This document shows positions 35,105 through 47,973 of a stretch of 64,000 nucleotides of DNA, in pieces. The notes below the pieces were generated by a model. It was not told the origin of the DNA. It was given only the letters and a program-made list of their open reading frames with translations, and did no database searches. Each line of letters opens with the position of its first letter. The stretch's first letter is position 1. The stretch comes from Erigeron canadensis (taxonomy: Eukaryota > Streptophyta > Magnoliopsida > Asterales > Asteraceae), in NCBI RefSeq assembly GCF_010389155.1, contig NC_057769.1:21638735-21702734 (forward strand). Reading direction: 5' to 3'. The translations under genes and the position numbers were made by a program.

Positions 35105-36011
35105 TTGCAGGAAATAACCATCTGTGTATGGATACTCGATTCCGGGTGTTCAAAGCACATGACTGTTAATAAATCATTGCTCAAGAACTTTGTTGAAAGG
35201 TTCACGGGAACTGTTCGTTTCGAAAACAACAACTTCGCTCCTATTCTAGGTTATGGAGATATTGAAAGAAACGGAATTGTCATTAAGAAAGTTCATTATG
35301 TTGAAGGTTTGAGTCATAATCTGTTCAGTGTTGGACAATTCTGTGACAACAATCTTCAAGTTCTTTTTCGACAGTCCCTTTGCAAAGTCCAAACTCTAGA
35401 TGGAGTTGACATTTTGTGTGGCGACCGCGATGATAACCTATTTACCGTCAATCTTGATGATAACCAACCAACCGATAATATTTGTCTCATTTCAAAGGCT
35501 ACTTCAAAGAATTCTTGGTTGTGGCATAGAAGGCTTTCTCACTTGAATTATCAAACCATCAATGCTTTAGTCAACAAGCAGCTTGTTGAAGGCTTGCCTG
35601 ACTACAAGTATGAAAGTGAGCATGTCTGTCCTTCTTGTGCAGTTGGGAAGATCAAAAAAACTTCTCATAAACCAAAGAAAAACACACACTTTGGCACCTC
35701 TTCATTTGCTTCACATGAATCTTTGTGGACCTATGAAAGTACAAAGTCGAAACGGGAAGAGATACATTCTGGTTATCGTTGATGATTTCTCAAGATATAC
35801 TTGGGTAAAGTTTCTTGCATCAAAAGATGAAACTTCTCAAATTTTGATTGATTTCATCACCTCCACCCAAGTAAATCTTCAACTTCCAGTCCGTTACATC
35901 CGTTCGGATAACGGTACTGAGTTCAAAAATGCCGTCTTCGATGAATTTTGCAAATCAAAAGGCATTACTCACCAATTCTCTGCTGCCCGCACCCCACAAC
36001 AAAATGGTGTC
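35105..36011 (+). pseudogene. Pol of element A, first part: protease, GAG-pre-integrase, integrase core
   Basis: Opens just after a TTGATTGCAG string with CVWILDSGCSKHM (DSG protease site), passes GLSHNLFSVGQFCD and the GAG-pre-integrase zinc motif (H...H...C..C near WHRRLSHLN and CPSCAVGK), then the integrase core. The first catalytic Asp of the integrase is changed: HMNLCGPM here against HMDLCGPM in element B. The second (SDNGTE) is intact. A frameshift lies near 35,690. The frame is cut at 36,011 inside PQQNGV by element B, just before the catalytic Glu. Confidence 0.88.
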
Positions 36012-36334
36012 TGTTAGAAATCCAAAAATAGTGATACATTGTATTTTAAGTTATGGACTTACTTGTTGTTAAGTCATGTGTTGATGATTTCTAAGTTTGA
36101 GGGGCTAATAGTGTTAATTAGCATAGTTAGATAGTTTAGAATATAAATAGCCCTCAATTCCTTAGAAATCATAACCTTTTTCATGAATTTTGCATAACAC
36201 ATATAACATTACATCTGAAAAACACACTCTTGATCCATATTCTCTTTCAACACACACACAAACACCAAGAACACACACACTAACCAAACGCCATTGTTGA
36301 TGTGAATTCGGTTGATAAAATCGTGTTGATTACA
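36012..36334 (+). repeat. 5' LTR of element B, first copy (323 bp)
   Basis: TGTTAGAAATCC to GATTACA, with an ATATAAATAGCC TATA box. It lies far from the gap. It differs from the 3' LTR at 60,108-60,430 by six substitutions in 323 bp. Confidence 0.9.
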
Positions 36335-36336
36335 TT

Positions 36337-36348
36337 TGGTATCAAAGC
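36337..36348 (+). promoter_or_regulatory. Primer-binding site of element B
   Basis: TGGTATCAAAGC, two bases after the LTR; one base differs from the iMet consensus TGGTATCAGAGC. The same variant is found in the second copy at 48,936. Confidence 0.8.
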
Positions 36349-36794
36349 AAAACATCATTTTGATCTCGATCCATAACTGAATTCAATCACATCTCATCAA
36401 AAATCACCTTTAATTCTGTCATTTTTTTGTTCTGTTCGTTTTTTTTTGTTTTTCACTAAAAATCAAAAATTTAACCTCTCAAATCACATAAAATCACAAA
36501 TGTTTGTTCACCGTTCGATTCGTCATAGTTAATAACATAATCCTCTCAAGTTTCGTGTTCTAATTCGATCTGGAACAAAAGTTCAGATTTTAAGATTTTG
36601 GCGCTAAAATTTGGGATTTGATTCTGTTGTGTTATAAGCTAAATTTTGTTAATAGGATCATTGCTGAGGTGAAAACAAACTGTTTGCAAGTGGTTTCATG
36701 TTCCAATTCTCAGAAAATCAAAAGATATTGAAGTTTTAAAAATCGTAAATGGAGTTGTTCATGTTCAGAGGTTGAAGACGACTGTGTAAAGCTA

Positions 36795-37460
36795 GAACGA
36801 TCTTCAATAGATCGTTTCAGTTTTTCTTTCTTTCATACTTACATATCAGTGGTGTGGATTGTCAAACGATTCATATTTTGATCGTTTTGAGAAGTGTGAT
36901 TGTGTTGTGAAGAACTGATTCTGGCTAGCTGATCCTTTGGATTGGTTTTGGTCAATTCAATTCTTGAAAAATACACAAGTTATTGAGAAATTCTGAAGAA
37001 AAACCAAAACGTTTTTTTAGATCGTTTTAGTTTTCTTAGAAACCAGAACGATCTCTTTTAGATCGTTTCAAGTTTCACTTGAATTTTCTCTAGTTTGAGT
37101 AATTCCTGAAGAGGTGTGTTTGGAAATCAAACTATTTTTGGGTAACTGATCTTCGTGATTGGTTTTGCTCAATTCATTTCATTCCATTTCATACCAAAAC
37201 TCTGCCCAAATCATTTCAGAATACTTAGAATTTTTCCTTCTTCTGGAAATCGTTTTAAGATTAGATCGTTTCATTTTAAGTCAATTCAGATCGTTTCATT
37301 CTTCATTCAATTCAGATCGTTTCATTCTTCATTTAATTCAGATCGTTTTATTCTTCATTCAATTCAGATCGTTTCATTCTTCCTTCAATTCAGATCGTTT
37401 CATTCTTACTTCAAATCAAATCGTTTCATTTTCATTCCAAAATTAGATCGTTTCATAGTT
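36795..37460 (+). repeat. Leader of element B, first copy: hairpins and 26-bp tandem repeats
   Basis: Hairpins of the ACGATC.../...GATCGT type lie near 36,797, 37,008 and 37,047. From about 37,260 to 37,455 a 26-bp unit, TTCAATTCAGATCGTTTCAT-like, repeats about eight times up to 45 bp before the gag ATG. Stop-free frames across it are a by-product of the repeat and not likely genes. Confidence 0.85.
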
Positions 37461-37509
37461 TCCTAATTTCTACAAAAACAATTCAATTCTCAACACAAAT
37501 CAATTTCAA

Positions 37510-40500
37510 ATGACTACTCGTGAAGCATTATCTCGGGGTACTGATACAAGACCACCAGTTCTTTATCGTGGTAATTATGGACTTTGGAAGAAAAGGTTCA
37601 TGGATTACATTGAACGTCAGACAAATGGTCACATGCTCAAGGACTCAATCATCAATGGACTTGCTATGCATCGTCATCCTACTACCCGTACGATTTTGAC
37701 TCCTGATCTTTTGAACGCCGAACAAAGAGATCGTACTGCTGCTGACAATAGAGCTAGGTCATGCTTGTACCAAGCACTTCCTGATGAGATCTATGGCTCA
37801 GTTGATTCTTACGACACAGCAAAGGAGATTTGGGATGAAGTTGCTAGACAAATGGAAGGTTCTGATGTAACCTCAACGATTCGACTGACAAATGTCTTAA
37901 CCGAATTTGACAATTTTCAGAAATCTCCAAGTGAATCTCTTGAGTCCGTCTACTAATGATTTTGCAATGTGATCAATGAACTGAGAAAGAACAAGGTCAA
38001 GAAAGATGAGATTGAGTTGAACATCAAGTTTATCAAAGCACTTGGTTCCGAATGGGAAGAATATGGAACTCAAATCAAACAACATCAAGATCTGACCAAA
38101 TTCACCATTCATACTCTTTATGAATCTTTCAAGTTGAATGAGAGCAAAGTTCTAAGCAAAAATTCATTCAACAAAGTGCTAGAAGTTGTATCTACTGATC
38201 CTTTGGCATTGGTTGTTGAACGAAAGGTTTCTGAGGCTCTTAAAAGACAAATGACTATTGTTTCTTCGTCTGATGAGGAGGGAGAAGATTACTTGGCTCC
38301 AAGAGATGGTGTTCCTGATGAATTCTACCAAGCTCTTGCCGCTGTTACCAAGCATTTCAAGAAAAAATATTTCAAAGCGAGGCCAACTAACAACAATCTT
38401 CGAACTTCATCAACAAGTGCATTTCCAAAGAAGGAACAATATCATCACAAGAGTTTTAAACAAGGTGAAACAACTGGATCCAAGAAAAGAGACAAGAAAG
38501 CAGAAAATGAGAAACAAATCATGGAGAAAGAAAAGACATCTGACAAAAAGTGTTACAACTGTGAGATTCCTGGTCATTTTGCTGTGGATTGCAAGCTGCC
38601 TCGCAAGAAGAACTATGATTACTACAAGCAGAAGATGCTACTGGCAAAGCAAGTGGAAGCCGGTCAAGCCTTGATTGCTGAGGACGACAAGTGGCTTTTG
38701 CTGTCGGATGATGAAGATGAAGATCTGTCTGCGAATGTATGTTTCATGGCAAGGTTGAGCAAAGATAAAATGCTGGAGGCTGACAACACTGACGAGGAAT
38801 ATCCCGATGATGAGGTAAATCTCGACTCTACTTTTTCATCAATTAAGGATAAAGAGTCTTGTAGAATTGCCTTATCAAACCTGACGAATCATTACACTTC
38901 TTTAGCCAAGAAAAACAAGAAATTGAAAAATAGCATTGTATTTTCAAAAAGGGAATACACAAAACTTCTTGAAGAAAATTCTAAACTTCTTTTTGAGTAT
39001 AATGCTATGAAACAAGAATTTCAAAACTATAAAGAACAAATGTTGGTTAAAGAATGTGAAATGAATGCGTCTCCTGACTCTAAGCTATTGGAAAAGTATC
39101 ATAATTTAGAAAAGATCATTCTTGATCTTGAAAAAGCCAATCAAGATCTTGAAGTTCAAAAGACCAATGAATGGCTTCGTGCAAATGCGAGACAAATGGA
39201 TGTTGATATTCTAAATAAGAAACTTCAATAAGCTACACCAAAAACCATTGAACTTGAAAGAAAAGTTTCTGATTTAAATCATAACTGTTTTTTAAAAGGC
39301 ATTGAGATTGAAAATCTTGGAAGACAAATTGAGGAACATAAAAAGAATATACTTTTCTATCAAGAAAAGTTGTACAAAGTTGAACAAAACCCTCTTTTGG
39401 ATTTCACTGCCTATTTCAATAAGTCAAAGATTGATAGATCAGAACTTCTTCTTGGGTTGGGATTTGAGAATATCACTCCATTGCAAAAAGCCAAAGAAAA
39501 GATCGAACCCTTGTATGATGAAAAGTACTTGAGACTTGGTATGGTTCAACAATTCCTTCGTCCATTAAATGACGAATTTGAGACTGATGAAGTTGAGAAA
39601 ATTCAAAATAATAAATTTTTGGTTAATTATGATGCAATTAATACTTCTTACGACAGGAAAAAGTCATCAATTTTTGAATTAGAAGAATTGCGTCTAATTT
39701 CAAAACCAAGAATCTGTGTTTCCCACCAAAACCAACTAAATTGTATGTTCCATCCACATTTTGGAAAAACAAATAGAAGGTTTACAACAAAAGGTGGAAT
39801 CTCAACAAAAACTTATTCATAATCTACAGTCTCAAAGTCCGAATTCAAAGAATGAATCAGTTGTTGTCAATATCAAGAAAGTTTGTGTGAACGTTTCTAC
39901 CCAAACTGATTTCAGTCTTTTAGTAGACCATTCCACTCAGACTACTTGTGTTTCATCTACTGGTTCCTCCACCCAAACCTTGACTGATTCTTTTGAGTAT
40001 TCATGTCAAAATACTGCTACTGAAATAGCTGATGATTATGTGCAATCTGATTTATCGAATGACGAACTTGCGCATAGTTTAGTTTTGATATGGTACTACT
40101 TTAGGTTTTTACTTATGAGTTTCCTGAAGAGTTAGTTGTTCACCCTAAGCTTGTGCTAGTATAGGTGTTGATACTTCTACTCAATTTCTTGTGAAACCAA
40201 AGAAGCGTCAGTTCAAGTTGATTTTATTCCTGAGACAACCAATAGTGTGAAGTTGGAAAACAAAACTCCTAATTTTTCAAAATTCTCTCCGGTCACCATT
40301 CCCAAATCTGATTTTGATAAATTCATGGAGGGAGAATATGTTTTGATTCTGAAACTGAGAAAAAGATTGAATCTACCAAAATCAAAGTTGAATCAAAAGA
40401 GGAATCTCCAAAATCGTTTTTCAAAGCTCCAACTTCATATTATTAAAGAAACGGGTTATTCCAAACCAATCAAGACTGAACCAAAGACTGTCACCAAACC

Positions 40501-41261
40501 AAGAATCAATAAGTTAAAAACAAAGTGTCCTACCCCAGAAAAGCATGTTAAAACCAAACAAGATGAGACCAACCCAAAATCAAATACAACAAAGTGAAAC
40601 TTCTGGAAATCAATTCAAATGTTTCTTCGTCTAGCTCTCATTCTAGTTCAAATTCTAAGTGTCTAAGTCTAGGGACGCTTCAAATGGTGCAACTAGGTAT
40701 AGGGATAGATATGGCTGGTTTTCTCATGATAAACCTAAGAAACAAGAAGTTTCCGCACCTCCAAAAGAGTCTAAAAAGATAAAAGTGCTTCAAAACTCTC
40801 GTTCTAATCTTCTTAGTGTCAATCGACAGGTGGAAAGAGCTTGATTAGTGAGTCTAATGGGTAGCTAAGTCATTAGTACCTAAGATCACTAATGTTGATA
40901 AAAAGAAGAAAAGGGAAGAAGAAAAGATGGTAGAAAGAAGAAGCATGTTTCTGTTGAGTCAAACAATTTATCTTTTAAGTCCTCTGTGTTAAACAATGTT
41001 ATGGTGCCAAGGCTAGGCCTTGTGATGTTGTAAACAATGTTAATTCTTGTTCTCATATGCATGGTTTGAATGCTGGTAAACATGTTACTTTTGATTCATG
41101 CGTTATATTCGGTTGTTTATCCAAATGTGCTTGTTGATAATGTGCTTGTTAACAAGTATGTTGACATGAAAGCATGTTTGTATGCATCTCCTAAGTTATA
41201 CCCCTGCTGTATTAACTAACCACAAAGGACCCGTCTTAAGTGGGTACCTAAAGTCGGTTAA
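37510..41261 (+). pseudogene. Gag of element B, first copy
   Basis: Starts MTTREALSRGTDTRPPVLYR. Two consecutive stops, TAA TGA, fall at 37,954-37,959 where element A has TAC AGA in the same place. The frame continues cleanly from there to 39,231, through zinc knuckle CYNCEIPGHFAVDC and the coiled-coil region. After that come several single-base losses (near 39,690, 40,110, 40,150, 40,190, 40,340, 40,660 and others). The TQT motifs are at about 39,898-40,220. The WVPK-type end and a TAA are at 41,235-41,261. Confidence 0.85.
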
Positions 41262-41265
41262 ATTT

Positions 41266-44200
41266 TGTTTGCAGGAAATAACCATCTGTGTATGGATACT
41301 CGATTCCGGGTGTTCAAAACACATGACTGGCAATAAATCATTGCTCAAGAATTTTGTTGAAAGATTCATGGGAACTGTTCGTTTCGGAAACAACAATTTC
41401 GCTCCAATTCTAGGTTATGGAGATATTGAAAGAAACGGAATTGTCATCAAGAAAGTTCATTATGAAGGCCTGAGTCATAACTTGTTCAGTGTTGGACAGT
41501 TCTGTGACAACAATCTTCAAGTTCTTTTTCGACAATCTCTGTGCAAAGTCCAAACTCTAGATGGAGTTGATATCCTATGCGGAGATCGTGAAGACAATCT
41601 TTTCACAGTTAATCTTGATGATAACCAACCAACTGATAATATCTGTCTTGTTTCAAAAGCTACTTCGAAAAATTCTTGGTTGTGGCACAGAAGGCTTTCT
41701 CACTTGAATTATCAAACCATCAATGCTTTAGTCAACAAGCAACTTGTTGAAGGTTGCCTGACTACAAATATGAAAGTGAGCATGTCTGTCCTTCTTGTGC
41801 AGTTGGGAAGATCAAGAGAACTTCTCATAAAACAAAGAAAATTCCACACACTTTGGCACCTCTTCATTTGCTTCACATGGATCTTTGTGGGCCTATGAAA
41901 GTACAAAGCAGAAACGGGAAGAGATATATTCTGGTTATCATTGATGATATTCTAGATACACTTGGGTCAAGTTTCTTGCTTCAAAAGATGAAACAACTCA
42001 AATTTGATCGATTTCATCACTTCCACTCAAGTGAATCTTCAACTTCCAGTCCGTTATATCCGTTCAGATAACGGTACTGAGTTCAAAAATGCCATCTTCA
42101 ATGATTTTGCAAATCAAAAGGCATTACTCACCAATTCTCTGCTGTTCGTACCCCACAAAATGGTGTTGTTGAAAGGAGAAACCGTACGCTGGTGGAAGCA
42201 GCAAGAACAATGCTTGCTTATTCCAAGTTACCATCAAACATGTGGGCTGAAGCTGTTGACACTGCCTGTCATACTCAAAATCGGTCCATCATCAATCAGC
42301 GTCATGAGAAGACTCCTTATGAGGTTATTAACAAACGCAAACCCAACATCAATTACTTCCATATTTTTGGGTGTGTCTGTTATACCTTGAATGATCGGGA
42401 AATGTTGGAAAGTTTGAAAGGAAAGGTGACGAAGGTTACTTTGTTGGTTACTCAAAGACATCGATTGCATATCGCATCTTTAATCGTCGAACAAACACGA
42501 TTCAAGAAACCATGAATGTTTGGTTTGACGAGATGTCTGGCATGATATTTGAACAAGAAAGTTTGCTACCAACAATTAGTGATCCAAGTACTTCAAGTGC
42601 TTCTCAAGGACGTCTACCTTAGCTTCAAAATTCAAGAAATATCCAACTCCAACAAGTGAAGAGCTAGATATTCTTTTCGAAGAATTCTACAACTCAAAAC
42701 CGATTCAAGAAAAGGAACCTCAAGTCATCAATGAACCAATTCCGAACAATGACCCCATTCAAACAAATGAATCAGTTCCAGACAACAATCATGAATCATC
42801 TTCAAATTCTACAGAGCAAGAAGAATCATCTTCAAGTGATATTTATTCTCAAAAGAATGATCAAGAACAACCTTCTCAAATCACCCAAAACAAATCCATC
42901 AAATACTCCAAATGTGTATGTACCACTGGATTTTGATCATCCAAATTTGAGGAAAGAGTTCTTCCAAGCTATGATTCCATTGCTCAACAGAACTCTGGAT
43001 TTAATGATGATAATGTTGACCTCATCAACAAGATCCTCTTCCTCATGACAACAAGTGGTCACGTATGCGCAAAGATCATCCTACAGAACAAATCATCGGA
43101 GATCCACAAGCTGGTGTTTCTACCCGTACTACAGTCAATGAGTGTCTTGTTGCACTTTCACTGAGTAACATTGAACCCAAAACCGTCTCTGAAGCTCTTT
43201 GTGATCCAGAGTGGGTTAAAGCAATGCAAGATGAATTAGCTCAGTTTGAGAGACTGAAGGTATGGAGATTGGTTCCAAATCCAAGGAAAGAAGAACCAAT
43301 TCGCACCAAGTGGATTTTCAAGAACAAGAAGGATGAAAATGGAGTTGTAGTAAGGAACAAAGCTAGATTGGTTGCAAAGGGTTACTGCCAACAACCTGGT
43401 GTGGATTTCGACGAAACTTTCGCTCCTGTTGCAAGAATGGAGGCCATTCGTATATTCTTAGCTTATGCCGCATTCAGAAACTTCACAGTGTTTCAAATGG
43501 ATGTGAAGACAGCATCTTGAATGGAGAACTCAAAGAAGAAGTTTACGTGGAGCAACCTGAAGGTTTTGTTGATCCTAAGCCAAACCATGTCTACAGGTTA
43601 GACAAGGCTCTCTATGGTTTGAAGCAGGCACCCCGAGCATGGTATGATTCCTTATCTACTTTCTTACTCAAAGGAGGCTTTACCAAAGGTACTATTGACC
43701 TACCCTGTTTATTCGTAAGCAAGGTAAACATGTTTTACTTGTCCAATATATGTTGATGACATTATTTTTGGGTCAACCAGTCAAACTTTTTGCCGAAATT
43801 TTTCATCTCTAATGGTCAATCATTTTGAAATGAGCATGATTGGGGAAATGAATTACTTTTTGGGTCTACAAATCAAACAATTACCAACTGGTATTTTTAT
43901 ATCACAAGGTAAGTACATAAAAGATATGTTGAAAAAGTTTGAAATGACTAAATGTTCTTCAATTTCAACCCCAATGGCTGCTCGTACAAACATAAATGCT
44001 GATAAAAATGGGAAACCATTTGACCAAAAGAGGTATAGAAGCATGATTGGTTCGTTGTTGTATCTTACAGCATCTCGCCCAGATATAATGTTTGCAACAT
44101 GTATGTGTGCTAGGTATCAAGCCGCTCGACTGATTTACATTACCAAGCTGTGAAACGAATTTTCGTTATCTGAAGGGTACACCCAATCTTGGTCTCTGGT

Positions 44201-44688
44201 ATCCAAGGGATACTGGATTCAATTAACTGCCTATTCAGATGCAGATCATGCAGGTTGTAAGCTTGATCGCAAGAGCACATCTGGTACTTTACAATCTTAG
44301 GGATAAGATTGTAAGTTGGTCATCCAAGAAGCAAAATTGCGTATCACTGTCAACAGCAGAGGCTGAATATGTGCTGCTGCTAGTTGTTGTGCTCAAGTGT
44401 TATGGATGAAAACACAACTTACCGACTATGGTCTGAAATATGATCGTGTCCCTATCTATTGTGATTCACAAAGTGCCATTGCAATTGCTGTCAACTCAGT
44501 CAATCACTCACGCTCAAAGCACATTGATGTGAGATATCATTTTTCTCAAAGATCATGTTGAGAAAGGTGACATCGAACTCTATTGTGGGAACTGACCACC
44601 AACTCGCTGATTTGTTCACAAAACCACTGGACGAAAAGAGGTTTATTTCTTAATCTCTAAACTTGGTATGCTAAATCTTGATCCTTAA
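41266..44688 (+). pseudogene. Pol of element B, first copy, heavily frameshifted
   Basis: All Copia pol domains are present in order: protease (WILDSGCSKHMTGN), GAG-pre-integrase, integrase, RT and RNase H, ending at TAA 44,686-44,688. More than a dozen single-base losses break it, many in short homopolymers. At matching points the second copy is intact or broken differently, for example near 42,398: GATCGGGAAATG here against GATCGGAAAATG there, while element A has GATCGGGAAAATG. That pattern points to sequencing or assembly error rather than inherited mutation. Confidence 0.85.
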
Positions 44689-44821
44689 TTACTTTACCAT
44701 GGAAGGAATTCTTGATTCATTTTCAAAAATTAAAAAATTGAAAAACCAAAAATCAAATACAAAAATAAAAATTTGAAAAATAACAAAAAGATTTAATTTC
44801 TTTTCTTTTCTTTAAAGTGGC

Positions 44822-44996
44822 TGCTTATATTCAGTATGCAACCGTTCTTCATTGAACTATTTATTTTAAATGGTTACATATCTGTATGTAACCGTGCTTA
44901 AATGATGTATTTATTACTTCGTGGCTTATGCACACTCAGTGTATAACCGGCTTGTGTTGTTTATTTATAAATAGTTTGCATATACTCTGTATGCAA
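44822..44996 (+). repeat. Four-hairpin array after pol, first copy
   Basis: Same array as at 57,456-57,647, shortened by single-base losses. The fourth hairpin is intact here: outer arms TTGC/GCAA, inner arms ATAC/GTAT, loop TCT. In the second copy that inner arm reads ATAT, so the two copies differ by one paired base. Confidence 0.8.
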
Positions 44997-47378
44997 CCTG
45001 GTTAAGATAAATTATTATGTTTCAAAGTGGAATTAATTCATGTTGTTATACATATAATTGATATAAGATAACATGGAATTGAACGCCTTTGTGTACTTCC
45101 AAGTGGTCTTATATGAATATATGTGTAATACAAGATGTTAATTGCAATTTGTTACAACTGTTTCAAAAACTCTCAATTGTTGATATGAGAAGCAAAGGAT
45201 TGAACGCCTTTGTGTACTCCTGAGTTATCTCATCTTGAACAATTGATTGAGTTCACTTTCATAAACCTGTTTTGATTTCACACAAATCATTTTTGCTCCA
45301 CCTTTTCTATGAAAATTTTTGATATCTTTGCATAGATTAAGGGGGAGTTTGTGATTTCAAATCTCTTTCAAACTTCAAATGTGTTTTAAACATTTTTTTC
45401 ACATTTGATGATTTTTTTCAAATATTTACTTCAAAAGAAGTTCGGTGTTTAGTTTGCACATGAGCGACTAGGTTTTTCTCAATAATACTCCATGAATTTC
45501 ATCAGCCGATGAGTTCTAACCCGGAGTATTCACTTCTTCATTAGAAGTGAGGGTATTTTGAGTGATGATGAATTTGTGCAACTAAGTTGGAGGGAGTAAA
45601 GTCGAAAAGTGAGAGGTTATGGTGATAATGTTGTGAGAAAAGGGTTAAAAGAATTGATACCCTTCCCTAAAATTCTCAAAGCCGGGTAAAACACATTTCT
45701 ATCGGATGTCATTTGTTGATATCTCGGTATTGAAGAAGCCTTCATGGACCAATGAAGCGAACATCTTTACCTAACCACTCAAGTGTTTCTTAACAAATGC
45801 TTGTTTTATTCTCACGGAGATTTTTCATTTCTATTGACTCTTCATTTGGAAGACGTTGATATTGAAAAAGGGTGACACTCTGCTCCAGTCCCCGACTTCA
45901 TTTGATCACTTTGTGTCTAGAGCTTCGTAATTGATCATTAATTTGATCGTTATTCATTCTTTAGGACACATTTGCGTCATATCTTTGTGATATACATGCT
46001 TATCTTTGTGATATAGCCGGAACATTTGTAGTGATATCTTAATGATATTTCACGATGATCAAATGGAAATCCTACCATTGCTAACATCATTTCCAGCTTT
46101 GAACGTAGGTCTCATAATTGCATTTGTGTAATTATTGAGTTAACAAGAAGTCTATTGTGACCTTGGTTTTTTTCTAAAAGTCTTTAAGGATAGTAGAACA
46201 TGGTTATCGAACGCTTAGGTGACACTGACCATGGTTTACATTCTTTGAAGCATTCTTGAGGTTGGAAAGCCAAAAGACCAAACTATGTTAGAGGTTTGCT
46301 TTGTGCATTTCTCAATGATACATAGGAAATCCGATAAATGATATACATTTCTTCGGTCATTTCATTAATCCTTTCGATTTTTGAATGCAAACGGATCATT
46401 CTTATCCGGTTTCTTTTCTCATCACCGAACAGAAAACACCAACACCATGATACAATGTTATCAACAACTTCAATCTTACATTTTAGTCATCCATAGGAAC
46501 AATGGGTTGGTTATATGGTTAGATTGATGTTTGATGGTTGATAATCTCCATGAGCATAATGTCTAGATTTAGTCATGATTTTTCTTTAAACAATCAAATC
46601 AATCATGTTTGCATAATGACATTGGTTCCAACTTTGTCATTATGAGGGGGAGAAATAGTATGATTGATGATTGAGAAGAATTAGAATGATTGATAAGGAC
46701 AAGGAGAAAAGTTTGTGTTTGTTGTTTCAAATGCTTTCAGAGATACTATCATTCAGTTAAAAATCAAAGAGACTGTGATTATCATGAATTAAGGAGGAGC
46801 ATGATTACTTCATAAAAGAATTTCCAAAAACATTATTGAAATATTACTCTCAAAGTGTCAAGACGATGACAAAGATCAAAGCTTCAAAGGACAAAAGATT
46901 GAAGATTCAAGACAAAGAAGAAAGCTTCAAAAAGAGTCTTCATCAAATTAAAGATCTTCACATCATACAACAAACACTTTATCAAAAGCTACATTGCACA
47001 CATCAAGGGGGAGAGTACATTTCTGAAAATTCATTCAAGATTTCAAAGAAAAGACTTCAAGATTCGAAGATTGAAGAATTCAAGACAATTCATACCTCCG
47101 CACCTCAAAAGACAACTCTGATTCATGATTCAACAATCTTCAAAGATTTCGACATACACACACTCATCATTCTCTGTTATAAGAACATTGAGAATCAACA
47201 GATGATCTAACTTCAAGAAGTCCAAGACCAAGACTGAATCAAGTTCTCCAAAGACAATGAGAAAGCTTTGAAGACTTGTTTCAACACCAATTGTCTTCAT
47301 CACCGGGCTCATCAAATTCATTCCTACAAGACAAACAACACGTACTTCAGACCTTACATATATCACTAAGGGGGAGAA
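44997..47378 (+). other. Post-pol tail of element B, first copy, with several polypurine tracts
   Basis: Non-coding by the scattered stops. AAGGGGGAG or GAGGGGGAG motifs lie near 45,339, 46,649 and 47,006, and the PPT AAGGGGGAGAA abuts the 3' LTR at 47,368-47,378. A Lys-rich open frame at 46,836-47,210 (KIKASKDKRLKIQDKE) is broken in the second copy. It has no known domain and is probably chance in purine-rich DNA. Confidence 0.7.
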
Positions 47379-47690
47379 TGTTAGAAATCCAAAAATAGTG
47401 ATACATTGTATTTAAGTTATGGACTTACTTGTTGTTAAGTCATGAGTTGATGATTTCTAAGGTTGAGGGGCTAATAGTGTTAATTAGCATAGTTAGATAG
47501 TTTAGACTATAAATAGCCCTCATTCCTTAGAAATCATAACATTTCATAACTTTGACAACACATTAACATTACACCTGAAAAACACTCTTGATCCAATTCT
47601 CTCTCAACACACACACAAACACCAAGAACACACACACTAACCAAACACCATTGTTGATGTGAATTCGGTGATAAAATCGTGTTGATTACA
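47379..47690 (+). repeat. 3' LTR of element B, first copy (312 bp)
   Basis: TGTTAGAAATCC to GATTACA. It is close to the gap and differs from the 3' LTR of the second copy by both indels and several substitutions (for example around 47,540-47,590), more than random base loss alone would give. Mis-polishing with reads from other family members, or a second haplotype, could explain that. Confidence 0.8.
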
Positions 47691-47873
47691 GTGTCGTTAC
47701 AGGAGAAAACGAACGCTGGTGGAAGCAGCAAGGACAATGCTTGCGCTTCCAAGTTACCATCGATAGTGGGCGAAGCTGTTGACACTGCCTGTCACACTCA
47801 GAATTGGGCATATCAATCAGCGTCATGAGAAGCCTCCTTATGAGGTTTATTAACAAACGCAAACGCAACATCA
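47691..47873 (+). pseudogene. Integrase of element A resuming after B, first copy; contig end
   Basis: GTGTCGTT then a noisy version of the sequence at 60,431-60,619 (GCTGGTGGAAGCAGCAAGGA and on), ending AACATCA directly before the Ns. Many small indels against 60,431-60,619. Confidence 0.85.
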
Positions 47874-47973
47874 NNNNNNNNNNNNNNNNNNNNNNNNNNN
47901 NNNNNNNNNNNNNNNNNNNNNNNNNNNNNNNNNNNNNNNNNNNNNNNNNNNNNNNNNNNNNNNNNNNNNNNNN
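47874..47973. other. Assembly gap of exactly 100 N
   Basis: One hundred Ns, a common placeholder for a scaffold join of unknown size. The sequence left of it matches 60,619 and before; the sequence right of it matches 35,343 and after, so the joined ends overlap. Confidence 0.98.

Larger units (their letters stand above)
36012..47690 (+). mobile_element. Copia element B, first assembly copy, in integrase of A
   Basis: TGTTAG at 36,012 to GATTACA at 47,690, flanked by GTGTC on both sides (36,007-36,011 and 47,691-47,695). 11,679 bp: LTR, PBS, leader repeats, gag, pol, 2.7-kb post-pol tail, PPT, LTR. It matches the copy at 48,622-60,430 throughout. In this copy the frames hold in the first 3 kb and break more and more towards the gap at 47,874, mostly by single-base losses. 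I read it as the end of one contig overlapping the start of the next. Confidence 0.85.

Noticed and set aside
37155..37466. Open frames reading repeated SFHSSFNSDRF-like peptides upstream of Copia gag (also at 49,747 and 31,029)
   Set aside because: They come from translating the 26-bp AGATCGTTT tandem repeats of the untranslated leader; they are open in two frames and have no codon signal.
46836..47210. Lys-rich 124-codon frame in the tail of Copia B as an env-like or accessory gene
   Set aside because: Broken in the second copy, no signal peptide, membrane segment or known domain; purine-rich sequence gives Lys/Glu-rich frames by chance.
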